From positions 1-6,692 of the forward strand of contig CAUHML010000168.1 in the NCBI GenBank assembly GCA_959606905.1: a stretch of 6,692 nt of DNA. The letters are read 5' to 3'. Made by a program: the position numbers and the translations under genes. This DNA comes from an uncultured Bacteroides sp. Its GTDB lineage: Bacteria > Bacteroidota > Bacteroidia > Bacteroidales > Bacteroidaceae. Positions within the stretch are counted from its first letter, which is position 1. Every line of letters begins with the position of its first letter. The notes under the pieces were generated by a model. It did not search any database. It saw only the letters and a list, made by a program, of their open reading frames with translations, and was not told the DNA's origin. Shown here piece by piece: positions 1-6,487 of the stretch.

Positions 1-157
1 CACTCATTTCCCGAACATAATTTAATTTGTTCTTAGGCTATGTCGTTTTTTTGATTGTTTACTTTTTTATATTATTCATAATGCTTGTTGGCATTCTTAT
101 TCCGGTATACAGCATCAGTTGTATTAGTCCGGTAGATGTGTTGTGGGATGAATACGA
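1..157. other. Upstream intergenic DNA, no gene seen
   Basis: This AT-rich stretch has no convincing coding region on either strand. Frame 1 is open only to a TAG at 34-36, so it could hold the last few codons of an upstream gene, but nothing recognisable supports that. A TTGGCAT at 88-94 resembles the -24 half of a sigma-54 promoter, but the matching -12 position reads CC rather than GC. I could not find a terminator hairpin for an upstream gene. Confidence 0.5.
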
Positions 158-161
158 CTGA

Positions 162-192
162 CAAAAACGATCATACTGTCCGTTATCGGACA
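162..192 (+). promoter_or_regulatory. Putative activator-binding site upstream of unit 1
   Basis: A perfect 6-bp dyad, TGTCCG-TTAT-CGGACA, lies at 177-192. A CnAAAAyGA block (162-170) sits immediately upstream. Both blocks recur at the same mutual spacing before the second transcription unit (3729-3737 and 3744-3759), where 13 of the 16 dyad positions are identical. The dyad centre is about 54 bp upstream of the GG of the sigma-54-like promoter at 237-252, a plausible place for an NtrC-type enhancer. Conservation and spacing are seen directly. The identity of the binding protein is inference, and no regulator gene is in the window. Confidence 0.5.
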
Positions 193-236
193 ATATATTA
201 AATAATAATCTGTTGAAAATTAAATGTTTATTGCTT

Positions 237-277
237 TGGTATATCTTTTGATTCATAAAAATAAAAAGTGTATAAGA
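237..277 (+). promoter_or_regulatory. Putative promoter of unit 1 (sigma-54-like element plus conserved box)
   Basis: TGGTATA-N4-TTGAT at 237-252 matches the sigma-54 consensus TGGCACG-N4-TTGCW at 8 of 12 positions, with GG-N10-GA in place of GG-N10-GC. A 13-bp box, AAAGTGTATAAGA, follows at 265-277 and is repeated exactly before unit 2. An alternative reading is a vegetative Bacteroides promoter with TTTG at 247-250, a 20-bp spacer, and TATAAGAT as the -7 element. That fits the consensus TAnnTTTG only in its TA and uses the same 20-bp spacing in both copies. Sigma-54 use would put the transcript start near 263 and give a leader of about 39 nt. The colinear second copy makes a regulatory role likely, but the sigma factor is uncertain. 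Confidence 0.45.
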
Positions 278-301
278 TTAACAATTTAAATAAGAAAAAT
301 T

Positions 302-973
302 ATGGCAATGATTAAATTAACCGGTATCAATAAAATCTACCGTACCAATGAGATTGAAACATTAGCACTGGAAAATGTAAATTTGGATGTGATTAAAGGC
401 GAATTTGTTAGTATTATGGGGCCTTCCGGTTGCGGTAAGTCTACCTTGTTGAATATTATGGGGTTATTGGATGCTCCCAGCAGTGGAAAGATTGAAATAA
501 ACGGTACTTCTGTAGAAAGTATGAAAGATAAAGAACTGGCTGCTTTTCGTAATAAGACTTTGGGATTTGTGTTCCAGTCATTCCACCTGATTAATTCGCT
601 GAATGTGATTGACAATGTAGAATTGCCTTTGCTCTATAGAAAGATGGCTGCCAAGGAGCGTACCCGTTTGGCAAAAGAAGTGTTGGAGCGTGTCGGTTTA
701 AGTCATCGTATGCGCCACATGCCCACACAGCTTTCCGGTGGTCAGTGTCAGCGTGTGGCGATAGCCCGTGCTATTGTGGGCAATCCCGAAATTATCCTTG
801 CCGATGAGCCTACCGGAAATTTGGACTCAAAAATGGGTGCTGAAGTAATGGAGTTGTTGCATAAATTGAATAAAGAAGATGGACGTACCATTGTGATGGT
901 AACCCATAATGAAGAACAAGCCAAACAGACTTCAAGAACTATCCGTTTCTTTGATGGCCGTCAGGTGCAATAA
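302..973 (+). CDS. ABC transporter ATP-binding protein (LolD/MacB family)
   Basis: This is the cytoplasmic ATPase that powers a MacB/LolCDE-type transporter by binding and hydrolysing ATP as a dimer under the permeases. At 223 residues it has the usual length of a stand-alone LolD-like subunit. All nucleotide-binding motifs are present: a candidate A-loop tyrosine at Y13, Walker A GPSGCGKST (40-48), Q-loop Q92 in FQSF, signature LSGGQ (144-148), Walker B IILADEP (164-170) with catalytic E169, D-loop NLDS (173-176) and H-loop H202. The residue after the signature is Cys149, where Gln is usual in the LSGGQQQRVAIARA block; this is probably neutral. The start at 302 gives MAMIKL; the ATG at 308 is an equally possible start. 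It opens unit 1, 50 bp before permease A1, and is the only ATPase in the window, so it probably serves several permease pairs. Its substrate is unknown. Confidence 0.95.
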   Translation: MAMIKLTGINKIYRTNEIETLALENVNLDVIKGEFVSIMGPSGCGKSTLLNIMGLLDAPSSGKIEINGTSVESMKDKELAAFRNKTLGFVFQSFHLINSLNVIDNVELPLLYRKMAAKERTRLAKEVLERVGLSHRMRHMPTQLSGGQCQRVAIARAIVGNPEIILADEPTGNLDSKMGAEVMELLHKLNKEDGRTIVMVTHNEEQAKQTSRTIRFFDGRQVQ

Positions 974-1023
974 CTGGAGGCTACTTCATTTTTTCTACGG
1001 ACCATTAATGAAAAGGTACTATA

Positions 1024-2301
1024 ATGATAAAAAAAACAATAGGACAAGTAATTTATCAATTGCGTAACCAACCGTTACTAAGTGCAATTACTATATTGGG
1101 AACTGCCCTCGCCATTGCTTTGATAATGGTTATTCTAATTGTCTATCAAGCGAAAACGGCGGACTATGCTCCTGAAGTAAATCGTTCACGCTCGCTTTAC
1201 GTCAAATGGGAGCGTACGGTATATGACAAAAAAGAACCTAACAGCGCAGGTCATTCCCGACCTTCATTGTGGATGGCTAAAGAAGTCTTTTATCCGTTGA
1301 AAACTCCCGAAGCTGTATGCGTTACTTATGAAGCCGGTGAAGTATTAGTCAGTACTCCAGGAGCTGATGAAGAGGTCAATACACCGTTGTTACTGACAGA
1401 TGCTGATTTTTGGAAGATATACCAATTTCATTACTTGTCGGGAAAACCTTTTACCCAGGCTGACTTTCAGTCGGGAATAAAGAAAGCTGTTATTGTTGAA
1501 AGTGTGGCGAGGCGTCTTTATGGAGATGTGGACGCTGCTATTGGGAAACCTGTACAGATTAATTTTACTGATTATACTGTTTGTGGTGTAGTAGAGAATG
1601 TAAATCGTTTTTGTGAGTTTGCATGGAGTGAGGTTTATGCACCTTATTCTTCGAATGCGATAGCCAATAAGGTGGAAGCAGGAGAAACTCAGGGAAATCA
1701 TATCATTACTATCTTGGCGCATTGTTCAGATGATTTTGAGAAAATCCGTAATGAGGTGGCCCGTGGAGTGGCACAGATTAATACGACACTGGGTGAGAGA
1801 GAATTGCAACTGATGGGGCAACCGGATAACTTCCGTACTCAGTTGAATCGTAAATTTGCCAACTCGTATGAAAATCTGGATGCGGCATATTGGAAATATG
1901 GCATTATGATTATTGTTATTTTATTGGTTCCCGCCATTAATCTAAGCGGATTGACACATACCCGTATGCGTCGTCGGCTGGAAGAATTAGGTATTCGTAA
2001 ATCTTTTGGCGCTACACAGGGAGAGTTGGTGTGGCAGGTTTTGAACGAGAACTTTGTATTGACATTAATCGGTGGGATGCTGGGACTTGGACTTTCTTAT
2101 CTGTGTCTGTGGCTGATGAGTGATTGGTTGCTTCAGACTGCTTGGGGAGCAACAGCTACCATGAATGTTTCTATGGTCAGTCCTGTTGTATTTTTTGTGG
2201 CGCTTTGTTTTTGTCTGGTGCTTAATTTGCTTTCGGCATACATTCCTGCCTGGCGTGTTGCCCATACTCCGATTGTCGATTCGTTAAATCAAAAACTCTA
2301 A
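1024..2301 (+). CDS. FtsX-like ABC transporter permease, A-type copy 1 (MacB_PCD + FtsX)
   Basis: This 425-residue inner-membrane half-permease has the MacB plan. Membrane helix 1 is at about 19-41. A periplasmic MacB core-like domain spans about 45-285, with the typical segments TDADFWKIYQF (125-135), GKPF (140-143) and VIVESVARRLYG (156-167) and a strand ending in CGVV (187-190). Three C-terminal helices follow at about 292-311, 343-366 and 387-406. The cytoplasmic loop EELGIRKSFGAT (320-331) is the typical coupling segment that contacts the ATPase, and IPAWRVA (407-413) is the family's end motif. It lies 50 bp after the ATPase gene and only 4 bp before B1, which suggests translational coupling and a heteromeric A/B pair. 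It is clearly paralogous to A2 and A3: 30 and 33 of the first 61 residues are identical, without gaps. Confidence 0.93.
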   Translation: MIKKTIGQVIYQLRNQPLLSAITILGTALAIALIMVILIVYQAKTADYAPEVNRSRSLYVKWERTVYDKKEPNSAGHSRPSLWMAKEVFYPLKTPEAVCVTYEAGEVLVSTPGADEEVNTPLLLTDADFWKIYQFHYLSGKPFTQADFQSGIKKAVIVESVARRLYGDVDAAIGKPVQINFTDYTVCGVVENVNRFCEFAWSEVYAPYSSNAIANKVEAGETQGNHIITILAHCSDDFEKIRNEVARGVAQINTTLGERELQLMGQPDNFRTQLNRKFANSYENLDAAYWKYGIMIIVILLVPAINLSGLTHTRMRRRLEELGIRKSFGATQGELVWQVLNENFVLTLIGGMLGLGLSYLCLWLMSDWLLQTAWGATATMNVSMVSPVVFFVALCFCLVLNLLSAYIPAWRVAHTPIVDSLNQKL

Positions 2302-2305
2302 GGCT

Positions 2306-3604
2306 ATGCTGATTCATTTATTAATTATTATAAAGAATAATCTTCGTGCCAATCTGTTGCTGATGGCTGGAATGTTCGTCATTGCTACTTCACTGTGGTA
2401 TGCTGTGGATTATGTGTATGCTGTGGTAGTGAACCAACAGAAATCATTAGGGTTTGATTGGGAGCATGTATATTATGTACAAGCGGCCGTCTTACCCAAT
2501 GAAAGCGTGGAGTGTGACACAGCAAGTCGGTCTGATGATGAAGTGACAGCTGAATATTTGGAATTTTATAATCGGCTGCAACATCATCCGGCAGTAGAAA
2601 GTGCATGTTATACTTTGATGCATTTCCATTATATATGGAAAAACGGTAGTGGAACCATGTCTTATGATACATTGAAGACCAGTGCGATGTATCGGGAAGT
2701 CACTCCTTCTTATTTTACCGTGTTTCGTGTCAGAGGGGCTGATGAATGTTCGCCTGAAGAGTTGTCCCGGCGGGCATCACATACCAATGATTTTGTGGTG
2801 ACGGAAAATACAGCTTGTCGGCTGTTGAATCCGGACATAAATAATATGACTGTAAAAGGAGTGGAGCTAGCCGGTCGGTTTATTCATAGTGGGGTTTCCA
2901 TGCGCAAGGATGAACCAGATTCGGTGCGTGTGGCCGCCGTATGCGAGAATCAGAAATATAATGAATATTCCAATTGGAGTAAAGCCGTTTATCGCATTGT
3001 ACAGTTGGGACAGGGAGATTTTAAGATAAGCTATGGCAGTATTCCTTATCATGATATATTTATTCGTGTGAAGGCAGATGCCGACCGTCCTGGCTTTGTG
3101 GAATCATTCCGGAAAGAGATGAAGAAACAGCTGCGTGTGGGTAATCTGTATCTGGCGGATATACGTCCTATGAGTTATTACCGGAATGAACATCTGGCTG
3201 ATTATCGTAGCGATCTTTATACTTATTTGGCCATTGCTGGATTCTTTTTAGCTAATGCATTTTTGGCCATATTGGGTACTTTCTGGTTCCGTACGCAGCA
3301 GCGTCGTGAAGAACTGGCCGTCCGTCTGGTTGCTGGGGCTACGCCGCACAGTCTTCAGACTCTTTTAATGGGAGAAGGCTTTCTACTGATAACCATCGCT
3401 TATATTCCTGCTTTGGTTGTAGCTTATAATTTAGGTATTTCTGATTTAGTAGAGACATGGCCTGTAGAATGGAGTTTCACACGTTTCCTGATAGGAGGGC
3501 TCGTTACTTTTCTGTTACTTTGGGCTATTGCCGCTATCAGCATTTGGTTTCCGGCACGGCAGGCCATGAGTATCCAGCCAGCTGAGGCATTGCATGGTGA
3601 GTAA
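2306..3604 (+). CDS. FtsX-like ABC transporter permease, B-type copy 1
   Basis: This 432-residue inner-membrane permease is the likely partner of A1. Helix 1 (about 17-40) ends in the aromatic motif WYAVDYVY (31-38), shared with B2 but absent from the A-type chains. The long periplasmic region (about 45-300) is more divergent from the MacB core than that of A1, but keeps GFD (49-51) and RVGN (277-280), both also in B2. C-terminal helices are at about 304-326, 355-376 and 394-414. The cytoplasmic segment GTFWFRTQQRREELAVR (324-340) is the presumed ATPase-contacting region, and PARQAMSIQPAEALH (416-430) is a canonical FtsX-family end. The start follows the A1 stop by 4 bp. It is the last gene of unit 1, followed by a likely terminator. 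The transported substrate is not evident. Confidence 0.92.
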   Translation: MLIHLLIIIKNNLRANLLLMAGMFVIATSLWYAVDYVYAVVVNQQKSLGFDWEHVYYVQAAVLPNESVECDTASRSDDEVTAEYLEFYNRLQHHPAVESACYTLMHFHYIWKNGSGTMSYDTLKTSAMYREVTPSYFTVFRVRGADECSPEELSRRASHTNDFVVTENTACRLLNPDINNMTVKGVELAGRFIHSGVSMRKDEPDSVRVAAVCENQKYNEYSNWSKAVYRIVQLGQGDFKISYGSIPYHDIFIRVKADADRPGFVESFRKEMKKQLRVGNLYLADIRPMSYYRNEHLADYRSDLYTYLAIAGFFLANAFLAILGTFWFRTQQRREELAVRLVAGATPHSLQTLLMGEGFLLITIAYIPALVVAYNLGISDLVETWPVEWSFTRFLIGGLVTFLLLWAIAAISIWFPARQAMSIQPAEALHGE

Positions 3605-3645
3605 ATCAGATATTCATTTTATTAAAAGATGGAATTAATGAAAAA

Positions 3646-3703
3646 CGGAGATACATTTGGGATCTATTTGGAAATATAGAACATTGTATCTCTGCTTTAA
3701 TTT
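3646..3703 (+). terminator. Likely rho-independent terminator after unit 1
   Basis: CGGAGATACA (3646-3655) pairs with TGTATCTCTG (3685-3694) through ten base pairs including one G-U. The 29-nt loop can form a small inner helix of TCTAT (3663-3667) with ATAGA (3676-3680). A T-rich run, CTTTAATTT (3695-3703), follows. It sits 41 bp after the stop of B1 and before the second promoter region, as expected for separating two transcription units. The large loop and interrupted T-run make it less than ideal. Confidence 0.5.
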
Positions 3704-3724
3704 ATATATCAGGAAATGAAATCG

Positions 3725-3759
3725 TGTGCGAAAATGAAGTTGGTGTTCATTTTCGGACA
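3725..3759. repeat. 14-bp inverted repeat with 7-nt spacer
   Basis: TGTGCGAAAATGAA (3725-3738) is the reverse complement of TTCATTTTCGGACA (3746-3759) with one mismatch, and the spacer is 7 nt. The right arm contains the CGGACA half-site shared with the unit 1 region. No T-run follows, so a terminator is less likely than a protein-binding dyad. Two overlapping dyads, this long one and the 16-bp one at 3744-3759, share the same right half. Confidence 0.7.
3729..3759 (+). promoter_or_regulatory. Putative activator-binding site upstream of unit 2
   Basis: A CnAAAAyGA block (3729-3737) and the imperfect dyad TGTTCATTTTCGGACA (3744-3759) match the elements at 162-170 and 177-192 without a gap between them. 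The dyad lies 124 bp before the A2 start; its counterpart lies 125 bp before the ATPase start. The same protein probably binds at both. The protein itself is not encoded in the window. Confidence 0.5.
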
Positions 3760-3804
3760 GTGTATAATAAAGATAATATGTTTATATTCAGTTTTTTGTG
3801 TCTT

Positions 3805-3844
3805 TGGCATGACTTTGGCTAGTATAGATATAAAGTGTATAAGA
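3805..3844 (+). promoter_or_regulatory. Putative promoter of unit 2 (sigma-54-like element plus conserved box)
   Basis: TGGCATG-N4-TGGCT at 3805-3820 matches the sigma-54 consensus at 10 of 12 positions and keeps GG-N10-GC (3806-3807 and 3818-3819). It is followed at 3832-3844 by AAAGTGTATAAGA, identical to 265-277. Sigma-54 use would put the transcript start near 3831. The competing vegetative reading is TTTG at 3814-3817, a 20-bp spacer, then TATAAG at 3838. This copy is the better sigma-54 match of the two. Confidence 0.5.
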
Positions 3845-3867
3845 AAATAATAAAATAGAATTCGAAA

Positions 3868-5160
3868 ATGATAAAACAGTATTACAAGCAAGCTTTGGCA
3901 CAACTACGCCAACATCCGCTTATCAGTATTATCGGTATTGTGGGGACTGCGCTGAGTATTTTCCTTATTATGTTGGTAGTGATGATGCAACAAGTAAAGG
4001 TCGCTCCTTTTTCTCCCGAGTCCAATCGTAACCGTTTTTTACATGTACATTATATGAGTATCAGTCATAAAGATTGGGGAAATGGGACAAGTAATGGTCC
4101 GATGAGTGTACAGACTGCACGTGAAGTATACAAATCGTTGAAGACTCCTGAGGCTGTTACTGTTTATTGTTGCATGACGGTGTCCACTCCTGTTTCCCTA
4201 CCTGGTGCGCCTGCGATAGGAGCTGATGTGCGTGAGACAGATGATACATTTTTTCATGTGTTCGATTTTCAGTTTACAGATGGAAAGCCGTATGATGAAG
4301 CTACTTTTACAGCTGGGCGCCCTGTAGCTGTTATAACAGAGAGCATATCACGTGCCTTGTTTGGTTCTATTCAGTCTGTAGGTAAAGAATTTCTGCTGAG
4401 TCATGCTCCTTATCGTGTAGTAGGAGTAGTGAAAGATGTTTCAACTCTTGCCGATATGGCTTACGGGCAAGTATGGATTCCTTTCACTTCGACCAACCTG
4501 TCTAATGACACATGGAGTGATAACCACATGGGAATGATGAGTGTAACTCTGTTGGCGCATGACCGTGAGGATTTTGATGAGATTCGTGCTGAGGCTAAGC
4601 GCCGTATGAATGAGTATAATTCAATACTTGCTGATCAAGGGTATACATTGATAGATCGCAACCGTCCTTATGACCAGGAAACCCAATCGATTTCTTTTGC
4701 TGCCAATTTGGAACCGGATTTAAAAGCGGCTCGTCGTGAGCGTGTCATTATCTTTATTATTCTATTATTGGTTCCTGCCATAAATTTGAGCAGCATGACG
4801 CAAAGCCGTTTGCGTCAGCGTGTAGCCGAGATAGGTGTGCGTCGTGCATTTGGAAGTACCCGCATAGAGATGGTGGGGCAGATTGTGATGGAAAATCTCG
4901 TAATCACTTTGTTGGCAGGGGCTATCGGATTGCTCATTAGTATATTATTCGCTTATTGGGGCACTGATATATTGTTTGCACAACCTTATAGTGTTACTCT
5001 GAATGCGCCTACTGTTGATTCCAGAATTTTATTGCAACCATCTACTTTCCTCTATGCATTGTTGTTCTGTTTTGTATTGAATTTGCTTAGTAGCGGTATT
5101 CCCGCATGGCGGGCATCGCGTACTAACATAGTCAATGCTTTGGGAGGAAAGATACATTAA
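3868..5160 (+). CDS. FtsX-like ABC transporter permease, A-type copy 2 (MacB_PCD + FtsX)
   Basis: This 430-residue inner-membrane permease is paralogous to A1 along its length. Helix 1 is at about 18-41. The periplasmic MacB-like domain (about 45-290) includes DDTFFHVFDFQF (125-136), VAVITESISRALFG (153-166) and YRVVGVVKDV (182-191). C-terminal helices are at about 292-310, 342-365 and 393-411. The segment LLVPAINLSSMTQSRLRQR (300-318) runs into the coupling loop AEIGVRRAFGST (320-331) and closely follows the equivalent stretch of A1. The end motif IPAWRAS is at 411-417. It opens the second transcription unit, behind a promoter region that mirrors the one before the ATPase. No ATPase gene accompanies it here, so it presumably uses the product of the gene at 302-973. 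Confidence 0.93.
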   Translation: MIKQYYKQALAQLRQHPLISIIGIVGTALSIFLIMLVVMMQQVKVAPFSPESNRNRFLHVHYMSISHKDWGNGTSNGPMSVQTAREVYKSLKTPEAVTVYCCMTVSTPVSLPGAPAIGADVRETDDTFFHVFDFQFTDGKPYDEATFTAGRPVAVITESISRALFGSIQSVGKEFLLSHAPYRVVGVVKDVSTLADMAYGQVWIPFTSTNLSNDTWSDNHMGMMSVTLLAHDREDFDEIRAEAKRRMNEYNSILADQGYTLIDRNRPYDQETQSISFAANLEPDLKAARRERVIIFIILLLVPAINLSSMTQSRLRQRVAEIGVRRAFGSTRIEMVGQIVMENLVITLLAGAIGLLISILFAYWGTDILFAQPYSVTLNAPTVDSRILLQPSTFLYALLFCFVLNLLSSGIPAWRASRTNIVNALGGKIH

Positions 5161-5196
5161 TAGATGAAAAATTAAGAATTTAAAAGAAGAGTTAGA

Positions 5197-6447
5197 ATGA
5201 ATAAGAAACTATTGACACAAATAAAGAATGAGTGGCGTTCCAATCTTTGGCTTGTTACCGAATTGTTGTTGGTGAGCGTTGTTATGTGGTATATTGTCGA
5301 TTATATGTATGTTAAGGCAGCTGTTTACTATGAGCCACGTGGTTTTGATATCTCCCATTGTTATTTGATACAAATGGGACGCCTTACTGATAAAAGTCCT
5401 GATTTTATTCCTAATCAGACAAAAGAGCAGCAGCGGGAAGATGTGAAAGGACTTGCCGAGCGTCTTAAATATCGTCCGGATATAGAGGCGGTTGGTTTTG
5501 GTCAGAATTCTTATCCTTATAATGGGAGTAACAGCGGTACGGAGGTTAGATATGACACACTTCAGTCGCCGGGATGGACTATTCGACGTTTAGTAAGTCC
5601 TGATTTTGTCCGGGTTTTCCAGTATCATGGTACTCGTGGGGAAACTCCTGAACAATTGGCGGAGTTGCTTAGCCATCCCAAGAATTTTTTGGCTTCCGAT
5701 AATTTATACAAGAAACGTTACGGAAGAGATTTGACTCCATTGGTAGGAAAACAGTTTTATTTGTTTGGAGATACGACGGAAACCTATACGCTGGGAGCAT
5801 CGTTGGAGGTAGTCCGGTATTCAGATTATGAGCAGGCATGGAACAGCTACAGTATGGTGAAACTTTTGCCGGAGAATTGGTATGATGTGGGACTTGAATT
5901 GTGTGTACGGGTAAAAGAAGATCAGGATAAAGATTTTATAACCCGTTTGAAAGCTGATAGTGAGAAGCTATATCGGGTGGGGAATGTGTTTATAGCCGAA
6001 GTGCGTTCGTTTGATGATATCCGTCGTAACTATCAACAGTCACAAACCAATTCCATGCGCAGCTATATTTTGGGTATGGTTTTTTTATTGTTGAATATTT
6101 TTTTAGGATTGCTGGGCACGTTCTGGTTTCGTACTCAGCAACGACGTGGTGAGATTGCTTTGATGAAATCTTTGGGAGGAACAGACCACAGTGTCTTTGT
6201 ACGCCAGTTGGTGGAAGGATTACTGCTATTGGTTATAGCCACTATTCCGGCTGTTTTTATCAATTGGAATCTGGCAAATAGTGAATTGAATGCTTGGATG
6301 AATGGTACTACTATTGAAGGTGGACGCTTCATAATAACAGTTCTTATCTCCTTTATTTTGATTGCATTGATGATTGTAGTAGGCATTTGGATTCCTGCAC
6401 GTAAGGCTATGAAAGTTCAGCCGGCGGAAGCATTGCATAATGAGTAA
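5197..6447 (+). CDS. FtsX-like ABC transporter permease, B-type copy 2
   Basis: This 416-residue permease is the B-type partner of A2. Helix 1 (about 17-39) ends in WYIVDYMY (31-38). The periplasmic region keeps GFD (49-51) and RVGN (260-263) in common with B1, but differs widely elsewhere and is 16 residues shorter overall. C-terminal helices are at about 286-307, 338-358 and 378-398. GTFWFRTQQRRGEIAL (307-322) is the presumed ATPase-contacting segment and PARKAMKVQPAEALH (400-414) the FtsX-family end. It starts 36 bp after A2, compared with 4 bp between A1 and B1, so any translational coupling is looser. The divergent periplasmic part suggests that the two pairs may recognise different partners or substrates. 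That is inference. Confidence 0.92.
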   Translation: MNKKLLTQIKNEWRSNLWLVTELLLVSVVMWYIVDYMYVKAAVYYEPRGFDISHCYLIQMGRLTDKSPDFIPNQTKEQQREDVKGLAERLKYRPDIEAVGFGQNSYPYNGSNSGTEVRYDTLQSPGWTIRRLVSPDFVRVFQYHGTRGETPEQLAELLSHPKNFLASDNLYKKRYGRDLTPLVGKQFYLFGDTTETYTLGASLEVVRYSDYEQAWNSYSMVKLLPENWYDVGLELCVRVKEDQDKDFITRLKADSEKLYRVGNVFIAEVRSFDDIRRNYQQSQTNSMRSYILGMVFLLLNIFLGLLGTFWFRTQQRRGEIALMKSLGGTDHSVFVRQLVEGLLLLVIATIPAVFINWNLANSELNAWMNGTTIEGGRFIITVLISFILIALMIVVGIWIPARKAMKVQPAEALHNE

Positions 6448-6487
6448 TTTCTTTTTTTGTTAAAAGATTTTAGAGCATAGCACAAAC

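Noticed and set aside
13..32. GAACA/TGTTC inverted repeat
   Set aside because: A five-base arm in AT-rich DNA is expected by chance and has no match before unit 2.
1..36. Possible tail of an upstream gene ending at TAG 34-36
   Set aside because: Eleven codons are too few to recognise anything, and stops also occur close by in the other two forward frames.
88..103. TTGGCAT resembling a sigma-54 -24 element
   Set aside because: The -12 position reads CC instead of GC, it is about 200 bp from the ATPase start, and it is not repeated in the second regulatory region.
59..256. 65-codon open frame on the minus strand in the leader region
   Set aside because: It lies across the conserved operator and promoter elements, has a low-complexity composition with no recognisable domain, and has no counterpart in the second leader region.
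746..751. Cys149 in place of Gln next to the ABC signature, considered as a possible loss-of-function change
   Set aside because: The core LSGGQ and all catalytic residues are intact, and the position tolerates variation in the family, so the ATPase should be active.
3709..3903. 64-codon open frame on the minus strand across the second regulatory region
   Set aside because: It overlaps the start of A2 and the conserved regulatory blocks. Its sequence reads as translated AT-rich spacer with no family resemblance.
6431..6460. Possible terminator after B2: CATT-GCAT-AATG followed by a T-rich run
   Set aside because: The stem is only four base pairs and AT-rich, and part of it is inside the coding end of B2. 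Read-through into A3 is more likely.
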